A program made the position numbers and the translations under genes. From assembly GCA_963764505.1 (NCBI GenBank), contig CAVXSP010000001.1, forward strand, positions 1,860,001-1,924,000: a stretch of DNA of 64,000 nt. Reading direction: 5' to 3'. This document shows, in pieces, positions 1-7,794 of the stretch (the first letter of the stretch is position 1; every line of letters starts with the position of its first letter). The notes under the pieces are model-generated. The model searched no databases. It had not been told where the DNA came from and saw nothing but the letters and a program-made list of their open reading frames with translations. The stretch comes from CAVXSP01 sp963764505. Its GTDB lineage: Bacteria; Acidobacteriota; Vicinamibacteria; Vicinamibacterales; SCN-69-37.

Positions 1-525
1 GTCGTGCTGGCGACCGTGCACGTGCCGCTCGCGATGGTGCCGGCCGCGCTCACGCTGGACCGCGTCGCCAGCGTACTGCGTCTCACGGCGTCTTCGTTGC
101 CGCGCTTCGGCGTGCCGTCCCCGCGGATTGCCCTCGCCGGTTTGAATCCGCACGCGGGCGAAGACGGTCTGCTCGGCCGCGAGGAGCGCGACGTGCTCGC
201 GCGGGCGGTGGCAGAGAGCCGGTCGACCGGAGTCGACGTGAGCGGGCCGTTTCCCGCCGACACGCTGTTCGTGCGGGCGGCGCGCGGCGAATTCGACGTC
301 GTGGTCGCCTGCTACCACGACCAGGGGCTGATTGCCGTGAAGCTGCTGGCGTTCGGCCGCGCGGTGAACGTGACGCTCGGGCTGCCGATCGTGCGCACGT
401 CCGTCGACCACGGCACCGCCTTCGACATCGCCCGGCAGGGCAGGGCCGACGCCTCGAGCCTGGTGGAGGCGATTCTGCTGGCGGTCCGCCTGGCGCGGGC
501 GCAGCCCGGATCCCGCCCGGCGTGA
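1..525 (+). CDS. pdxA: 4-hydroxythreonine-4-phosphate dehydrogenase, C-terminal part (cut by window edge)
   Basis: The reading frame is open from the first base, so the start lies upstream. About 175 residues remain, roughly the C-terminal half of the usual 330. Family signatures are visible: GLNPHAGEDG, VVACYHDQGLIAVK and TSVDHGTAFDIA; the His of YHDQ is the place where this family binds its divalent metal. PdxA oxidises 4-phosphohydroxy-L-threonine with NAD in the DXP-dependent route to pyridoxal phosphate. The TGA stop overlaps a possible upstream GTG of the next gene (GTGA at 522-525), so the two may be cotranscribed. The family call is secure, although PdxA2-type paralogues with catabolic roles cannot be excluded from the C-terminal half alone. 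Confidence 0.93.
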   Translation, partial: VVLATVHVPLAMVPAALTLDRVASVLRLTASSLPRFGVPSPRIALAGLNPHAGEDGLLGREERDVLARAVAESRSTGVDVSGPFPADTLFVRAARGEFDVVVACYHDQGLIAVKLLAFGRAVNVTLGLPIVRTSVDHGTAFDIARQGRADASSLVEAILLAVRLARAQPGSRPA

Positions 526-551
526 GCCGCGACTTGCAGTACTGTGACCCG

Positions 552-1022
552 ATGGCCCGAGATGACGCCTCCGACGAGCAGCTGATTGCGGACAATCGCA
601 AGGCGCATCACGATTACCACCTCCTCGAGACGTTCGAGGCGGGACTGGCGCTGACCGGCACCGAGGTGAAGGCGATGCGCGAGGGACGGGCGAACCTGCG
701 GGACAGCTACTGCCGGATCGACCGCGGCGAGGCGTTTCTCCTGGGTGCGCACGTCGGGCAGTACAGCCATGGCGGCTCCGCCTCGCACGATCCGCTGCGG
801 CCGCGCAAGCTCCTGCTGCACCAGCAGGAGATCCGGAAGCTCCTCGGCAAGACGACCGAGAAGGGCATGACCATTGTCCCGCTGCGCATGTACTTCAAGA
901 AGGGGCGGGCCAAGCTCGCGATCGCGCTCGCGAAGGGCAAGAAGACCTACGACAAGCGGGAGACGATCCGGCGCCGCGAAGCCGAGCGCGAAACCCGCGC
1001 AGCGATGAAGAGCCGCCGCTAG
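552..1022 (+). CDS. smpB: SsrA-binding protein SmpB
   Basis: SmpB binds tmRNA and delivers it to stalled ribosomes for trans-translation. The 156-residue product has the family hallmarks: NRKAHHDY near the N-terminus, LTGTEVKAMREGRANLRDSY, LLLHQQEI, and the basic C-terminal tail with KGKKTYDKR and ETIRRREAER that folds in the ribosomal mRNA channel. I chose the ATG at 552 because it gives the usual length; an in-frame GTG at 522 overlapping the pdxA stop would add ten atypical residues. Neither start has a strong ribosome binding site. Confidence 0.96.
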   Translation: MARDDASDEQLIADNRKAHHDYHLLETFEAGLALTGTEVKAMREGRANLRDSYCRIDRGEAFLLGAHVGQYSHGGSASHDPLRPRKLLLHQQEIRKLLGKTTEKGMTIVPLRMYFKKGRAKLAIALAKGKKTYDKRETIRRREAERETRAAMKSRR

Positions 1023-1059
1023 CGCGTGTCGTGGCACGTGTGATGGTCGATACGATCGC

Positions 1060-2001
1060 ATGAAAGCATTCCTGTTTGCCGGTGCGCTGGCGCTGACTGC
1101 ATGCCAGGCCCTCGCGCAAACGCCCGAGGCCGCGGGTGATACCAGCCTGGCCATCCCGACGGGGCATGACGCCAACGTCAGCGTGGCCCGCTACTCGTAC
1201 GTCGAGCCCGATGCGCTGCGCATCTCGATCACGGGCGCCAAGATCGGAGGCGAATACGCCGACACGCGGTGGCTCGGTTCCCACCGGCACTGGTTCGCTC
1301 GCGGCGAGGTGCGCGGCGTGATTGGAGACGTCGCGTACGACGGCTGGTGTTCACCGTGGCTGATCACGCGCAACGGCGCCTCGCCCAATGGCTACGAGCT
1401 GGATCTCGGCGATGCCTCACCGTGCGGCGAGACCGGCGACCGGGACTGGTACGTGGAGGCTCGTGCCCTGGTCGGGAAGGATCTCGTCGGCCGGAAATGG
1501 GCGTGGTCGCCGAGCACCGGCGTGGGCTTCCGTCATTTGTCGAATGGCACGACCGGCATCGCCGGATACCGCACCGATGACTACCTCTATCTGCCGATCG
1601 GCATTGCGGCACGCACCAAGGCGGCTTCGCACGGCGTGCTGAGCTTCAACCTGGAGTACGATCGGCTGCTCCGCGGCTGGCAGAAGACACGCGACTCCGA
1701 ACTGGGCGGCGGTGCCGTTCCCGCGACCCCGACCGCGCCCGGGTTCACGATCGACCGCTTCACCGACATGTCGTTCACTCAGCCTCGCGGATGGGCACTG
1801 CGCGCGAGCGCGAGATATCGGATGACCGCCCACTGGTCGGTGGAACCGTACTACATCCGCTGGCACGTCGGCGCCTCACCGGTGAGCGATGGGACCGTGG
1901 TGTTTACGGTCGACAACGTGACGGCGCTCGAGCAGCTCGGTGCGTATGAACCCCGGAACGTCACGAACGAGTCCGGCGTGAAAGTGGGCTTCCACTTCTG
2001 A
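1060..2001 (+). CDS. Putative outer-membrane beta-barrel protein with a PagL-like HxSN motif
   Basis: The 313-residue product begins with a signal peptide (MKAFLFAGALALTACQALAQ) and is rich in alternating aromatic/polar strands such as FNLEYDRLLRGW and WSVEPYYIRW, ending in Phe (GFHF), the usual end of an outer-membrane barrel. Residues 155-163 read VGFRHLSNG; H159, S161 and N162 resemble the active-site motif of the lipid A 3-O-deacylase PagL, but the protein is much longer than PagL and the rest is not clearly alignable, so no enzyme function is assigned. A TACGAT hexamer at 1051-1056 lies three bases before the ATG. Confidence 0.6.
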   Translation: MKAFLFAGALALTACQALAQTPEAAGDTSLAIPTGHDANVSVARYSYVEPDALRISITGAKIGGEYADTRWLGSHRHWFARGEVRGVIGDVAYDGWCSPWLITRNGASPNGYELDLGDASPCGETGDRDWYVEARALVGKDLVGRKWAWSPSTGVGFRHLSNGTTGIAGYRTDDYLYLPIGIAARTKAASHGVLSFNLEYDRLLRGWQKTRDSELGGGAVPATPTAPGFTIDRFTDMSFTQPRGWALRASARYRMTAHWSVEPYYIRWHVGASPVSDGTVVFTVDNVTALEQLGAYEPRNVTNESGVKVGFHF

Positions 2002-2027
2002 GCGCGGCGTCGCGGAGCCGGGATTGC

Positions 2028-2112
2028 CCTACAATCGCCACAGGCGTCCATGAGCATTCGCCGCGCGACCGATCTCGGGGAACGCAAGGTGTTCGAAGGG
2101 CCGGAAGCGGAC
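2028..2112 (+). repeat. Duplicated gene-start segment, copy 1 (partner at 2492-2576)
   Basis: About 85 bases covering the TACAAT hexamer, the leader and the first 20 codons of the DUF2007 gene recur with few differences at 2492-2576. Shared stretches include CCTACAATCGCCA, CCATGAGCAT and ACCGATCTCGGG. The two encoded N-termini, MSIRRATDLGERKVFE and MSMRRATDLGKREVFE, match at most positions. After the repeat the two proteins are unrelated. Confidence 0.85.
2030..2035 (+). promoter_or_regulatory. Possible -10 element TACAAT
   Basis: TACAAT ends 14 bases before the ATG of the DUF2007 gene and is conserved in the duplicated copy upstream. No good TTGACA-like -35 is seen. If used, the leader would be under ten bases. 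Confidence 0.4.
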
Positions 2113-2379
2113 GCGGCCGTCGTCCGGGCGGCGCTCGAACAGGAAGGGATTCGGGTGGCGGTGCAACCCTCCCATACGGTCCTCGCCCGTCTGCACGGGG
2201 CGATCTACGTGACCGATCCCGGCCAGCTCGAACAGGCGAGGGACATCGTCCGCCGGTACGTCGAGAACGTGCCGCGGAGCACGTCGGTCATCGGCCACGA
2301 GTGGCGCTGTCCGTCGTGCGGCGAACTGGTGGAAGGCCAGTTCCGCGCGTGCTGGAACTGCGGCGCGCCAAGGCCGTGA
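2050..2379 (+). CDS. DUF2007 domain protein with C-terminal zinc ribbon
   Basis: The 109-residue product has an N-terminal alpha/beta domain (residues about 10-75; FEGPEADAAVVRAALEQEGI followed by GAIYVTDPGQLEQARDIV) typical of the DUF2007 putative signal-transducing family, then a zinc ribbon with CPSC and CWNC pairs near residues 89-106. The role of the family is not established; it is a small soluble protein. The ATG at 2050 lies just after a TACAAT hexamer. Its first 20 codons were duplicated into the gene at 2514. Confidence 0.75.
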   Translation: MSIRRATDLGERKVFEGPEADAAVVRAALEQEGIRVAVQPSHTVLARLHGAIYVTDPGQLEQARDIVRRYVENVPRSTSVIGHEWRCPSCGELVEGQFRACWNCGAPRP

Positions 2380-2491
2380 TTGCTCCGCCTGGAACCACCC
2401 GCGCGGCTCCGGCCGGGCGCGGCCTGGCCCCGGACACGCTGCAGCATCGAAGACCGCCGTGCCCGCATCGGCATGGCTGAACCGAGAGTGT

Positions 2492-2576
2492 CCTACAATC
2501 GCCAGAGGCTCCCATGAGCATGCGCCGCGCCACCGATCTCGGGAAGCGGGAGGTCTTCGAAGCGTCGGAAGCGGCC
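2492..2576 (+). repeat. Duplicated gene-start segment, copy 2 (partner at 2028-2112)
   Basis: Second copy of the leader and first codons described at 2028-2112. It places the same TACAAT hexamer (2494-2499) 14 bases ahead of the ATG of an unrelated gene, so that gene appears to have acquired both a promoter-like segment and its first 20 codons by duplication. Confidence 0.85.
2494..2499 (+). promoter_or_regulatory. Possible -10 element TACAAT (duplicated copy)
   Basis: Same hexamer and same 14-base distance to the ATG as in the DUF2007 gene. It would drive the nucleotidyltransferase-like pair. Confidence 0.4.
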
Positions 2577-2840
2577 CGGACGCTTCCCGGCGAGGATCTC
2601 GTCCAGGCGGGGCTCGCCGATCTGGAACGGCGCCGCGTGACGGTGGCCTCGCTGCTCGTCTCGATTGGCGCGCCTCGTCTGGCGGCGCTCGGGGTCCGGG
2701 TGCCGGATCCTCTCGACCGTCCGGAGCACCGGCTCTACGCGATGCTCCGTGAATCGGATGCCGCCGGCGCGCATGGCCGCTACAACGCGCTCGTCCGGCG
2801 GCTGGTCAGCTACGAGCGGGCGCTCGCATGCGCGACCTAG
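2514..2840 (+). CDS. Small helical protein paired with a nucleotidyltransferase-like protein; chimeric N-terminus
   Basis: The product has 108 residues. Residues 1-20 are a near copy of the DUF2007 protein encoded at 2050; the remainder (ADLERRRVTVASLLVSIGAPRL onward, split here from a longer helix-rich stretch, then LYAMLRESD, YNALVRRLVSYERAL) is mostly helical and not recognised as a named family. Its end overlaps the next gene by 13 bases, a spacing typical of cotranslated pairs. Because the partner has a nucleotidyltransferase-type signature, a toxin-antitoxin or abortive-infection role is possible by analogy with AbiEi/AbiEii and MNT/HEPN pairs, but no HEPN RxxxxH or helix-turn-helix motif is evident. 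Confidence 0.6.
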   Translation: MSMRRATDLGKREVFEASEAARTLPGEDLVQAGLADLERRRVTVASLLVSIGAPRLAALGVRVPDPLDRPEHRLYAMLRESDAAGAHGRYNALVRRLVSYERALACAT

Positions 2841-3346
2841 CGGATGCCGGCCGCATCCGCGACTTCATGCGCGCCATTGCCCGCGCCGCCGACCGGCCAG
2901 GTCGCGTGTACTTCACCGGGGGCGCGACCGCCGTGCTGCACGGCTGGCGCGCGTCGACGATCGACATCGACGTGCGGCTCGACCCCGAGCAGGATGCCGT
3001 TCTCCGCGCGATCTCGACACTGAAGGACGATCTCTCGATCAACGTCGAGCTCGCGGCGCCGATCGACTTCATTCCGGTGCCCGAGGGGTGGGGGGCCCGC
3101 AGCGTGTTCGTCGCGCAGGAAGGGCCGCTCACCTTCTTCCACTTCGATCTGTACGCGCAGGCGCTCGCCAAGATCGAGCGCGGTCATGCACAGGATCTCG
3201 AGGACGTGCAGACGATGCTCGACCGCGGCCTGGTGGAGCGCGCACGGTTGCGAGACTATTTCGAGCGCATCAAGCCGCTGTTGTACAAATACCCCGCCGT
3301 GGAGCCGGGCGCGTTCGAGCGCTCGGTCGACGCCGCGCTCGCGTGA
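2828..3346 (+). CDS. Nucleotidyltransferase-like protein (DUF6036/AbiEii-like)
   Basis: The 172-residue product carries VYFTGGATAVLHGWR followed by STIDIDVRL, which fits the GG...D-x-D core of minimal nucleotidyltransferases such as the DUF6036 and AbiEii groups; later LAKIERGHAQDLEDVQTML resembles the conserved K...R..KD.D segment of that group. The ATG lies 13 bases inside the upstream gene, and the TGA overlaps the GTG of mtgA (GTGA), so the three genes are probably translated from one message. A toxin role is plausible from the family but not shown; the gene may equally be a domesticated housekeeping relic. Confidence 0.7.
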   Translation: MRDLADAGRIRDFMRAIARAADRPGRVYFTGGATAVLHGWRASTIDIDVRLDPEQDAVLRAISTLKDDLSINVELAAPIDFIPVPEGWGARSVFVAQEGPLTFFHFDLYAQALAKIERGHAQDLEDVQTMLDRGLVERARLRDYFERIKPLLYKYPAVEPGAFERSVDAALA

Positions 3347-4059
3347 ACCGACCCACACGCCGATCGCGCCGCCCGCGAAGACGATCGCCGCGCCGGCGCT
3401 GGGTTCGCCGCACGGTCCGCCTGCTCGTGCTGCTGTTCGCGCTGCCGCACGTGCTGCTGCTGGCCTATCGCGTCGTCCCGCCCCCGCTCACGACGCTGAT
3501 GCTGATTCGACTGGTCGAGCGGCAGGGCCTGAGCAAGGAGTGGGTCGGCCGCGATCGGATCGCGCCCGCGCTGGCGGAGGCGGCCATCGCGGCGGAGGAC
3601 AACCGGTTCTGCGAGCACCACGGCGTGGACTGGACCGCCATGCAGTCGGCGCTCGACGAGTACCGTTCGGAGGACCGGGTCCGGGGCGCGTCGACGATCA
3701 CGATGCAGACGGTGAAGAATCTCGTGCTCTGGCCGGGACGGGACCCGATCCGGAAGGCGCTCGAGATCTATTTCGCGTACTACGTCGAGCTGATCTGGCC
3801 GAAGCGGCGCATCATGGAGGTGTACCTGAACGTCGCCGAGTGGGGCTCCGGCCTGTACGGCGCGGAAGCCGCGTCGCGCCGCTACTTCGGCACGCCAGCG
3901 CGCCAGCTCACGGCCCGCGAAGCGGCGCTCCTCGCCGCCGTGCTGCCCAATCCGCGACGGTGGCGTCCCGATCGCCCCACGCCGTACATCGAGGCCCGCG
4001 CCGAGACGATTGAACGCGGCCGCGCCCAGCTCGGTCCGCTGCTCGCGTGCGCGCACTGA
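3343..4059 (+). CDS. mtgA: Monofunctional biosynthetic peptidoglycan transglycosylase
   Basis: MtgA polymerises lipid II into glycan strands at the cytoplasmic membrane. The 238-residue product has a very basic N-terminus, one membrane anchor (about residues 25-45), and the family 51 motifs in order: AEDNRFCEHHGVDW with the catalytic Glu, GASTITMQTVKNL, KRRIMEVYLNVAEWG, and YFGTPARQLTAREAALLAAVLPNP (quoted in two parts: YFGTPARQL and AREAALLAAVLPNP). The GTG at 3343 overlaps the preceding stop (GTGA) and gives the normal family length; longer upstream extension of the same frame runs through unrelated genes and is not coding. Confidence 0.93.
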   Translation: MNRPTRRSRRPRRRSPRRRWVRRTVRLLVLLFALPHVLLLAYRVVPPPLTTLMLIRLVERQGLSKEWVGRDRIAPALAEAAIAAEDNRFCEHHGVDWTAMQSALDEYRSEDRVRGASTITMQTVKNLVLWPGRDPIRKALEIYFAYYVELIWPKRRIMEVYLNVAEWGSGLYGAEAASRRYFGTPARQLTAREAALLAAVLPNPRRWRPDRPTPYIEARAETIERGRAQLGPLLACAH

Positions 4060-4114
4060 CGCGGGTTCTTCACGGGTTCAGCGCGAGCCCGCCGGCGCCT
4101 GCAGGCGAGCCGCC

Positions 4115-4753
4115 TCAGCCGTCGCCGCAGTGCGCGCATCCGGCGCGGCCGCGTAGACTCTCGAAGCCCTCGCGGGCGATGAACGGGGTCATGGCCAGGG
4201 CCGCGACCGGATCGGCCCACCACCACTGGAAGACGGCGTTCAGGGCCAGTCCGCCCAGCGTAATCGCCGACAGGAACATGCACACATCCGTCTGACGTGC
4301 CTCCGCGCGAACCGCGCGACTGGCCAGGACCCCTGCGACCCGGCGCTTCGCCCGGGCAAGGAGCGGCATCACGACGAGCGAGACCGCGGCGACGCCGATG
4401 CCGAGAAGGCTTCGCCCGGGCAGCGCACCGCCCACGAGGGTCCGGGCAGCGTCGACCGCGACATAGACGGCCAGGGCAAGGAAGCACAGCCCGATGGCGC
4501 GCAACGCGCGCCGCTCCGCGATATCCCGTTGATCCGGCCTCGCATCCACGCGGAGGCGCCAGATGGCGGCGGCGCTCGCCGTGACCTCGATGAAGCTGTC
4601 GACGCCGAACCCGACGAGCGCCACGCTGCCAGCGCCCACCCCGGCGGCCACCGAGACCACGCCCTCGACGCTGTTATAGGCGAGCGTGGTCCATGTGAGC
4701 CAGGTTCCGCGCCGTACGGCCCGGCGGCGAACGAGATCGCCCGAGGCGTTCAT
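4115..4753 (-). CDS. Cation diffusion facilitator-like transporter
   Basis: The 212-residue product has about six predicted membrane segments and resembles the transmembrane part of CDF cation transporters: GVDSFIEVTASAAAIWR in the second segment and ARQTDVCMFLSAITLGGL in the fifth carry the Asp positions usually used for metal binding. The cytoplasmic metal-sensing domain is absent, and the protein ends with CAHCGDG, a small CxxC tail. The ATG at 4753 was chosen because upstream codons encode low-quality sequence overlapping the divergent pepT promoter. Substrate (zinc, iron, cobalt) cannot be told. Confidence 0.8.
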   Translation of the reverse strand: MNASGDLVRRRAVRRGTWLTWTTLAYNSVEGVVSVAAGVGAGSVALVGFGVDSFIEVTASAAAIWRLRVDARPDQRDIAERRALRAIGLCFLALAVYVAVDAARTLVGGALPGRSLLGIGVAAVSLVVMPLLARAKRRVAGVLASRAVRAEARQTDVCMFLSAITLGGLALNAVFQWWWADPVAALAMTPFIAREGFESLRGRAGCAHCGDG

Positions 4754-4862
4754 CCCTGAAGAGTATCCGTCAGCGACCGAGGTTTCTCCAGCGCCGCGCG
4801 CCGGTCCGCCCCGGCTGCGATAGCATGGCGGGGACGCGCGTTCCCGCGTCAGGCCACGCACC

Positions 4863-6095
4863 GTGAGCGCCGTCCTCGAACGATTCCTTCGCTACGTCAG
4901 GTACGACACCCGAGCCGACGATCGATCGGAGCACCATCCGAGCACGCCCGGGCAGCTGGTGCTGCTGAACGATCTGGCCGCGGAGCTGCGCGCCATGGGC
5001 GTCAAGGATGCGGCGGTCAGCCCGCACGGCTGCGTGACGGCGACCGTGGTCGCGACATCGGCGAAGTCCTCCGTGCCCACCATCGGCTTGATCGCCCACG
5101 TGGACACGTCGCCCGAGATGAGCGGCGCCGGCGTCAGTCCCATCGTGCACCGGCACTACGACGGCGGCGACATCCGACTGCCGGACGACCCCTCGGTCGT
5201 GCTGCGCGCCGCCGAGATTCCCGCCCTCGCCGATCGGATCGGCGATGACATCGTGACCGCGTCGGGCACGACGCTGCTCGGGGCGGACGACAAGGCCGGC
5301 GTCGCAGAGATCATGACGGCCGTCGAGTACATGGTGGGCCACCCTGAAGTCGCGCGCGGGCCCATACGGGTCGCGTTCACGTCCGACGAGGAGATCGGCC
5401 GCGGCACCAGGGACTTCGACGTCAAGGCGTTCGGGGCGCGGTACGCGTACACGCTCGACGGCGGCGCGCGCGGCGACCTCGAGTTCGAGAGCTTCTCGGC
5501 CGACGGCGTGACGATGGCCTTCGAGGGGTTCAACACGCACCCCGGCTACGCCAAGGGCCGGATGGTCAATGCGCTCAAGGCCGCCGGCGCGTTCCTCGCC
5601 TCGCTGCCCCGCGCCCTCTCGCCCGAAACCACCGAGGGATACGAGGGATTCGTGCATCCGTACCTCCTGCGCGGTGGGGTCGATCGCGCGGAGGTTCGGC
5701 TGATCGTTCGCGACTTCGAGACGCGGGCGCTGGCGGTGAAGGAAGCGCTGCTCGAGGCGCTGGCTCGCGCCGCGGCGGCCGGCGTCGCGGGCGTGCGGGT
5801 GAGCATTTCGATCGAGGAGCAGTATCGGAACATGCGCGAAGTGCTCGACGGCCACCCGGACGTCGTGGAGTGTGCGCGCGAGGCGATGCGCAGGGCCGGC
5901 GTGACGCCGCGCGAACGGCCGATCCGCGGCGGCACCGACGGCTCGAAGCTGTCGTTCATGGGACTGCCGACGCCGAATCTCTTCGCGGGTCAGCAGAACT
6001 TCCACTCGAGGATCGAGTGGGTGTCGGTCCAGGACATGGAAAAGACCGTGGACACGATCGTCCAGCTCGCGCAGGTGTGGGAACAGCGGGCGTAA
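4863..6095 (+). CDS. pepT: Peptidase T (tripeptide aminopeptidase)
   Basis: PepT removes N-terminal residues from tripeptides in the cytoplasm and uses two zinc ions. The 410-residue product matches the family length and shows the M20 ligands: H79-x-D81 in AHVDTS, D142 in GADDKAG, E176/E177 in SDEEIGRG, an Asp in YTLDGG and the late His in QNFHSRIEW. The GTG at 4863 is the first start after the divergent CDF gene (110 bases between the two starts). TAGCAT at 4821-4826 is a possible -10. Confidence 0.93.
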   Translation: MSAVLERFLRYVRYDTRADDRSEHHPSTPGQLVLLNDLAAELRAMGVKDAAVSPHGCVTATVVATSAKSSVPTIGLIAHVDTSPEMSGAGVSPIVHRHYDGGDIRLPDDPSVVLRAAEIPALADRIGDDIVTASGTTLLGADDKAGVAEIMTAVEYMVGHPEVARGPIRVAFTSDEEIGRGTRDFDVKAFGARYAYTLDGGARGDLEFESFSADGVTMAFEGFNTHPGYAKGRMVNALKAAGAFLASLPRALSPETTEGYEGFVHPYLLRGGVDRAEVRLIVRDFETRALAVKEALLEALARAAAAGVAGVRVSISIEEQYRNMREVLDGHPDVVECAREAMRRAGVTPRERPIRGGTDGSKLSFMGLPTPNLFAGQQNFHSRIEWVSVQDMEKTVDTIVQLAQVWEQRA

Positions 6096-6278
6096 CGCCG
6101 GGCAGAATTGACCTGACGATCACGAAACTGGACCCCTTCAGCAGCGACCCGGCGGTCCACTGTGACGGACGCCGCTCCAACTGCCTTGTCCGTGGCATTT
6201 ACGGATGACCGCCCGCCGGCCCGGATGGGCACTCCCTTTGCTGGACCTGCCGTGCGACCCGACTCGGGGAGGTTTCAG

Positions 6279-7160
6279 GTGCGCGCGAAAAAGGCAACGA
6301 CGGGACGGCGATCGATCCGCTACTGGCTGTTCGCAGACGCGAAGCTCCAGAAACTGTCGCTCAAGAAGGTCTCCGAGCGCGGAGGGAAGGGCGGCGCGGC
6401 GCGTCGGTCGAGAGCGAAGAAGAAGACGACCGAGGCGCCCGCGGGACCGCCGGCGCCGGAATCATCCGCGACCGTGAGGCGCGTCCTCGCGCTCGCCGGG
6501 TTCATCGTCATCGTCGCGGCCGCGCTGGCGCTGGAGCGTCAGCCCGTTCGCAGCGCCGAGGCCGCCGCCGCGCCGGCGGCGCCGGTCGAGGCGCAACACC
6601 AGGCGCCCGTCGCGATGCCGCCGCCGCAGGCGACGCTGCCGGCCCCATCGAGGGCGCAGATGACGCTTGCGACCGTCAGCCCGTCGCCCGCCAGGCGCCT
6701 CGCAGAGAAGCCGAGCACGGCCAAGAGCGCCGTCGCGAACGCGCCAGAGGCGCCCGCGAAGGCGGTCCTGCCGGCGTCCGTGACGAAGCCGGCGCCGCCT
6801 CCCGTAGAGGAGGCCGCTGCCGAATCGACGCCAACGCCCGCGGAGCCGGCGCGGAAGCTGACGGATGCGACACCGACCTTCGACCCGGCGGGCGCCGCCC
6901 TTGTCACCGTCACGGGATGCCTCCAGCAGGACGACGACCTGTTCTGGATCAAGGACGCCTCTGGCGGCGATGCTCCACGGAAGCGAAGCTGGAAATCGGG
7001 CTTCCTGCGAAAGCGTGCGGCGCCGATCGAGCTTGCGGGGCCGACCAGCCGCTTGAAGCTGAACACCATGATCGGCCGCCGCGTGTCGGCGACCGGCACG
7101 CTGGAGGACGGCCAGATGCGGCCCCGGTCCGTGCGCGAGATCGCGGCCTCCTGCAAGTGA
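6279..7160 (+). CDS. Membrane-anchored Ala/Pro-rich protein with C-terminal TGCLQ domain
   Basis: I chose the GTG at 6279 because GGGGAGG ends seven bases upstream; an ATG at 6162 would add 39 residues and has no such site. The 293-residue product has a basic N-terminus (about 1-65, including RRSRAKKKTTEA), one membrane segment (VLALAGFIVIVAAALAL), a long Ala/Pro linker, and a C-terminal domain of about 85 residues starting LVTVTGCLQQDDDLFWIKD and ending RSVREIAASCK. Secreted proteins with a TGCLQ start are common in Acidobacteriota, where the domain may be a small beta-barrel; function unknown. Confidence 0.7.
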   Translation: MRAKKATTGRRSIRYWLFADAKLQKLSLKKVSERGGKGGAARRSRAKKKTTEAPAGPPAPESSATVRRVLALAGFIVIVAAALALERQPVRSAEAAAAPAAPVEAQHQAPVAMPPPQATLPAPSRAQMTLATVSPSPARRLAEKPSTAKSAVANAPEAPAKAVLPASVTKPAPPPVEEAAAESTPTPAEPARKLTDATPTFDPAGAALVTVTGCLQQDDDLFWIKDASGGDAPRKRSWKSGFLRKRAAPIELAGPTSRLKLNTMIGRRVSATGTLEDGQMRPRSVREIAASCK

Positions 7161-7174
7161 TCTGACGCCCGGGT

Positions 7175-7711
7175 TCAGACCCGATCGAAGACCACGCGTT
7201 CCGGGGTGGTCCCCGCCAGCCGCGCGAAGTAGGTCTCCACCGCCATGCCTGCGAACATCTGCCGCAGGCGCGCGGCGGCTCGCTGCAGATCCCGGATCTG
7301 CACGTCCTGCAGGTCGACGGTCACCGGTCCGATCTTGCGCGCCCGGTACCAGGCGCAATCCTGATGCGCGATGGCGACGATGCGCCGCGTGCCGTGCGCC
7401 TCGACGAGCCCTTCGAGCCGCCGGCGCAGGAAATTGAAGTCCTTCGGCACGAGATCGACCAGCGTCAGCGGCTCGATGCCGCCGGGCACCGCGACGAAAT
7501 CGGTGCGCGGGCCGGCCCTGAGGTACTGTCGCGCGAACTCCTGGAAGTGCCCGTACCAGCGCCCGTCGACGCACGTGATGATGGTCGTTTCCGGCCGCGC
7601 GGGGTCCCACGCCGCAGAACTCTGATACACGCTGTCGTCAGCCACGTGGCACCAACTGCATCCGGACAGCTTATATCCTGCGCCGACCCGCAGCCGTGAC
7701 CGCTCGGGCAT
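7175..7711 (-). CDS. Beta-carbonic anhydrase-like zinc protein
   Basis: The product (up to 178 residues) holds the full ligand set of beta-carbonic anhydrases: CVDGR (C47, D49, R51) and HQDC (H116, C119), with VPGGIEPL where the family usually has an RNAGG-type turn. Beta-carbonic anhydrases interconvert CO2 and bicarbonate; this divergent branch may have another substrate. The start is uncertain: the first 25 residues are weakly conserved-looking and overlap the promoter region of the divergent sulfatase gene, so a GTG near 7645 or 7630 could be the true start. Confidence 0.7.
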   Translation of the reverse strand: MPERSRLRVGAGYKLSGCSWCHVADDSVYQSSAAWDPARPETTIITCVDGRWYGHFQEFARQYLRAGPRTDFVAVPGGIEPLTLVDLVPKDFNFLRRRLEGLVEAHGTRRIVAIAHQDCAWYRARKIGPVTVDLQDVQIRDLQRAAARLRQMFAGMAVETYFARLAGTTPERVVFDRV

Positions 7712-7794
7712 TGACAGCCACTTTCACGATGAACGAGACTGCGCGAATCGTTCGTGTACCACGCACGACGCGATCCCATCCAAGGAGATTGTCG

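Noticed and set aside
2665..3342. N-terminal extension of the mtgA frame
   Set aside because: This part overlaps the two preceding genes in another frame and encodes Arg-rich sequence without family features; the GTG at 3343 gives normal MtgA length.
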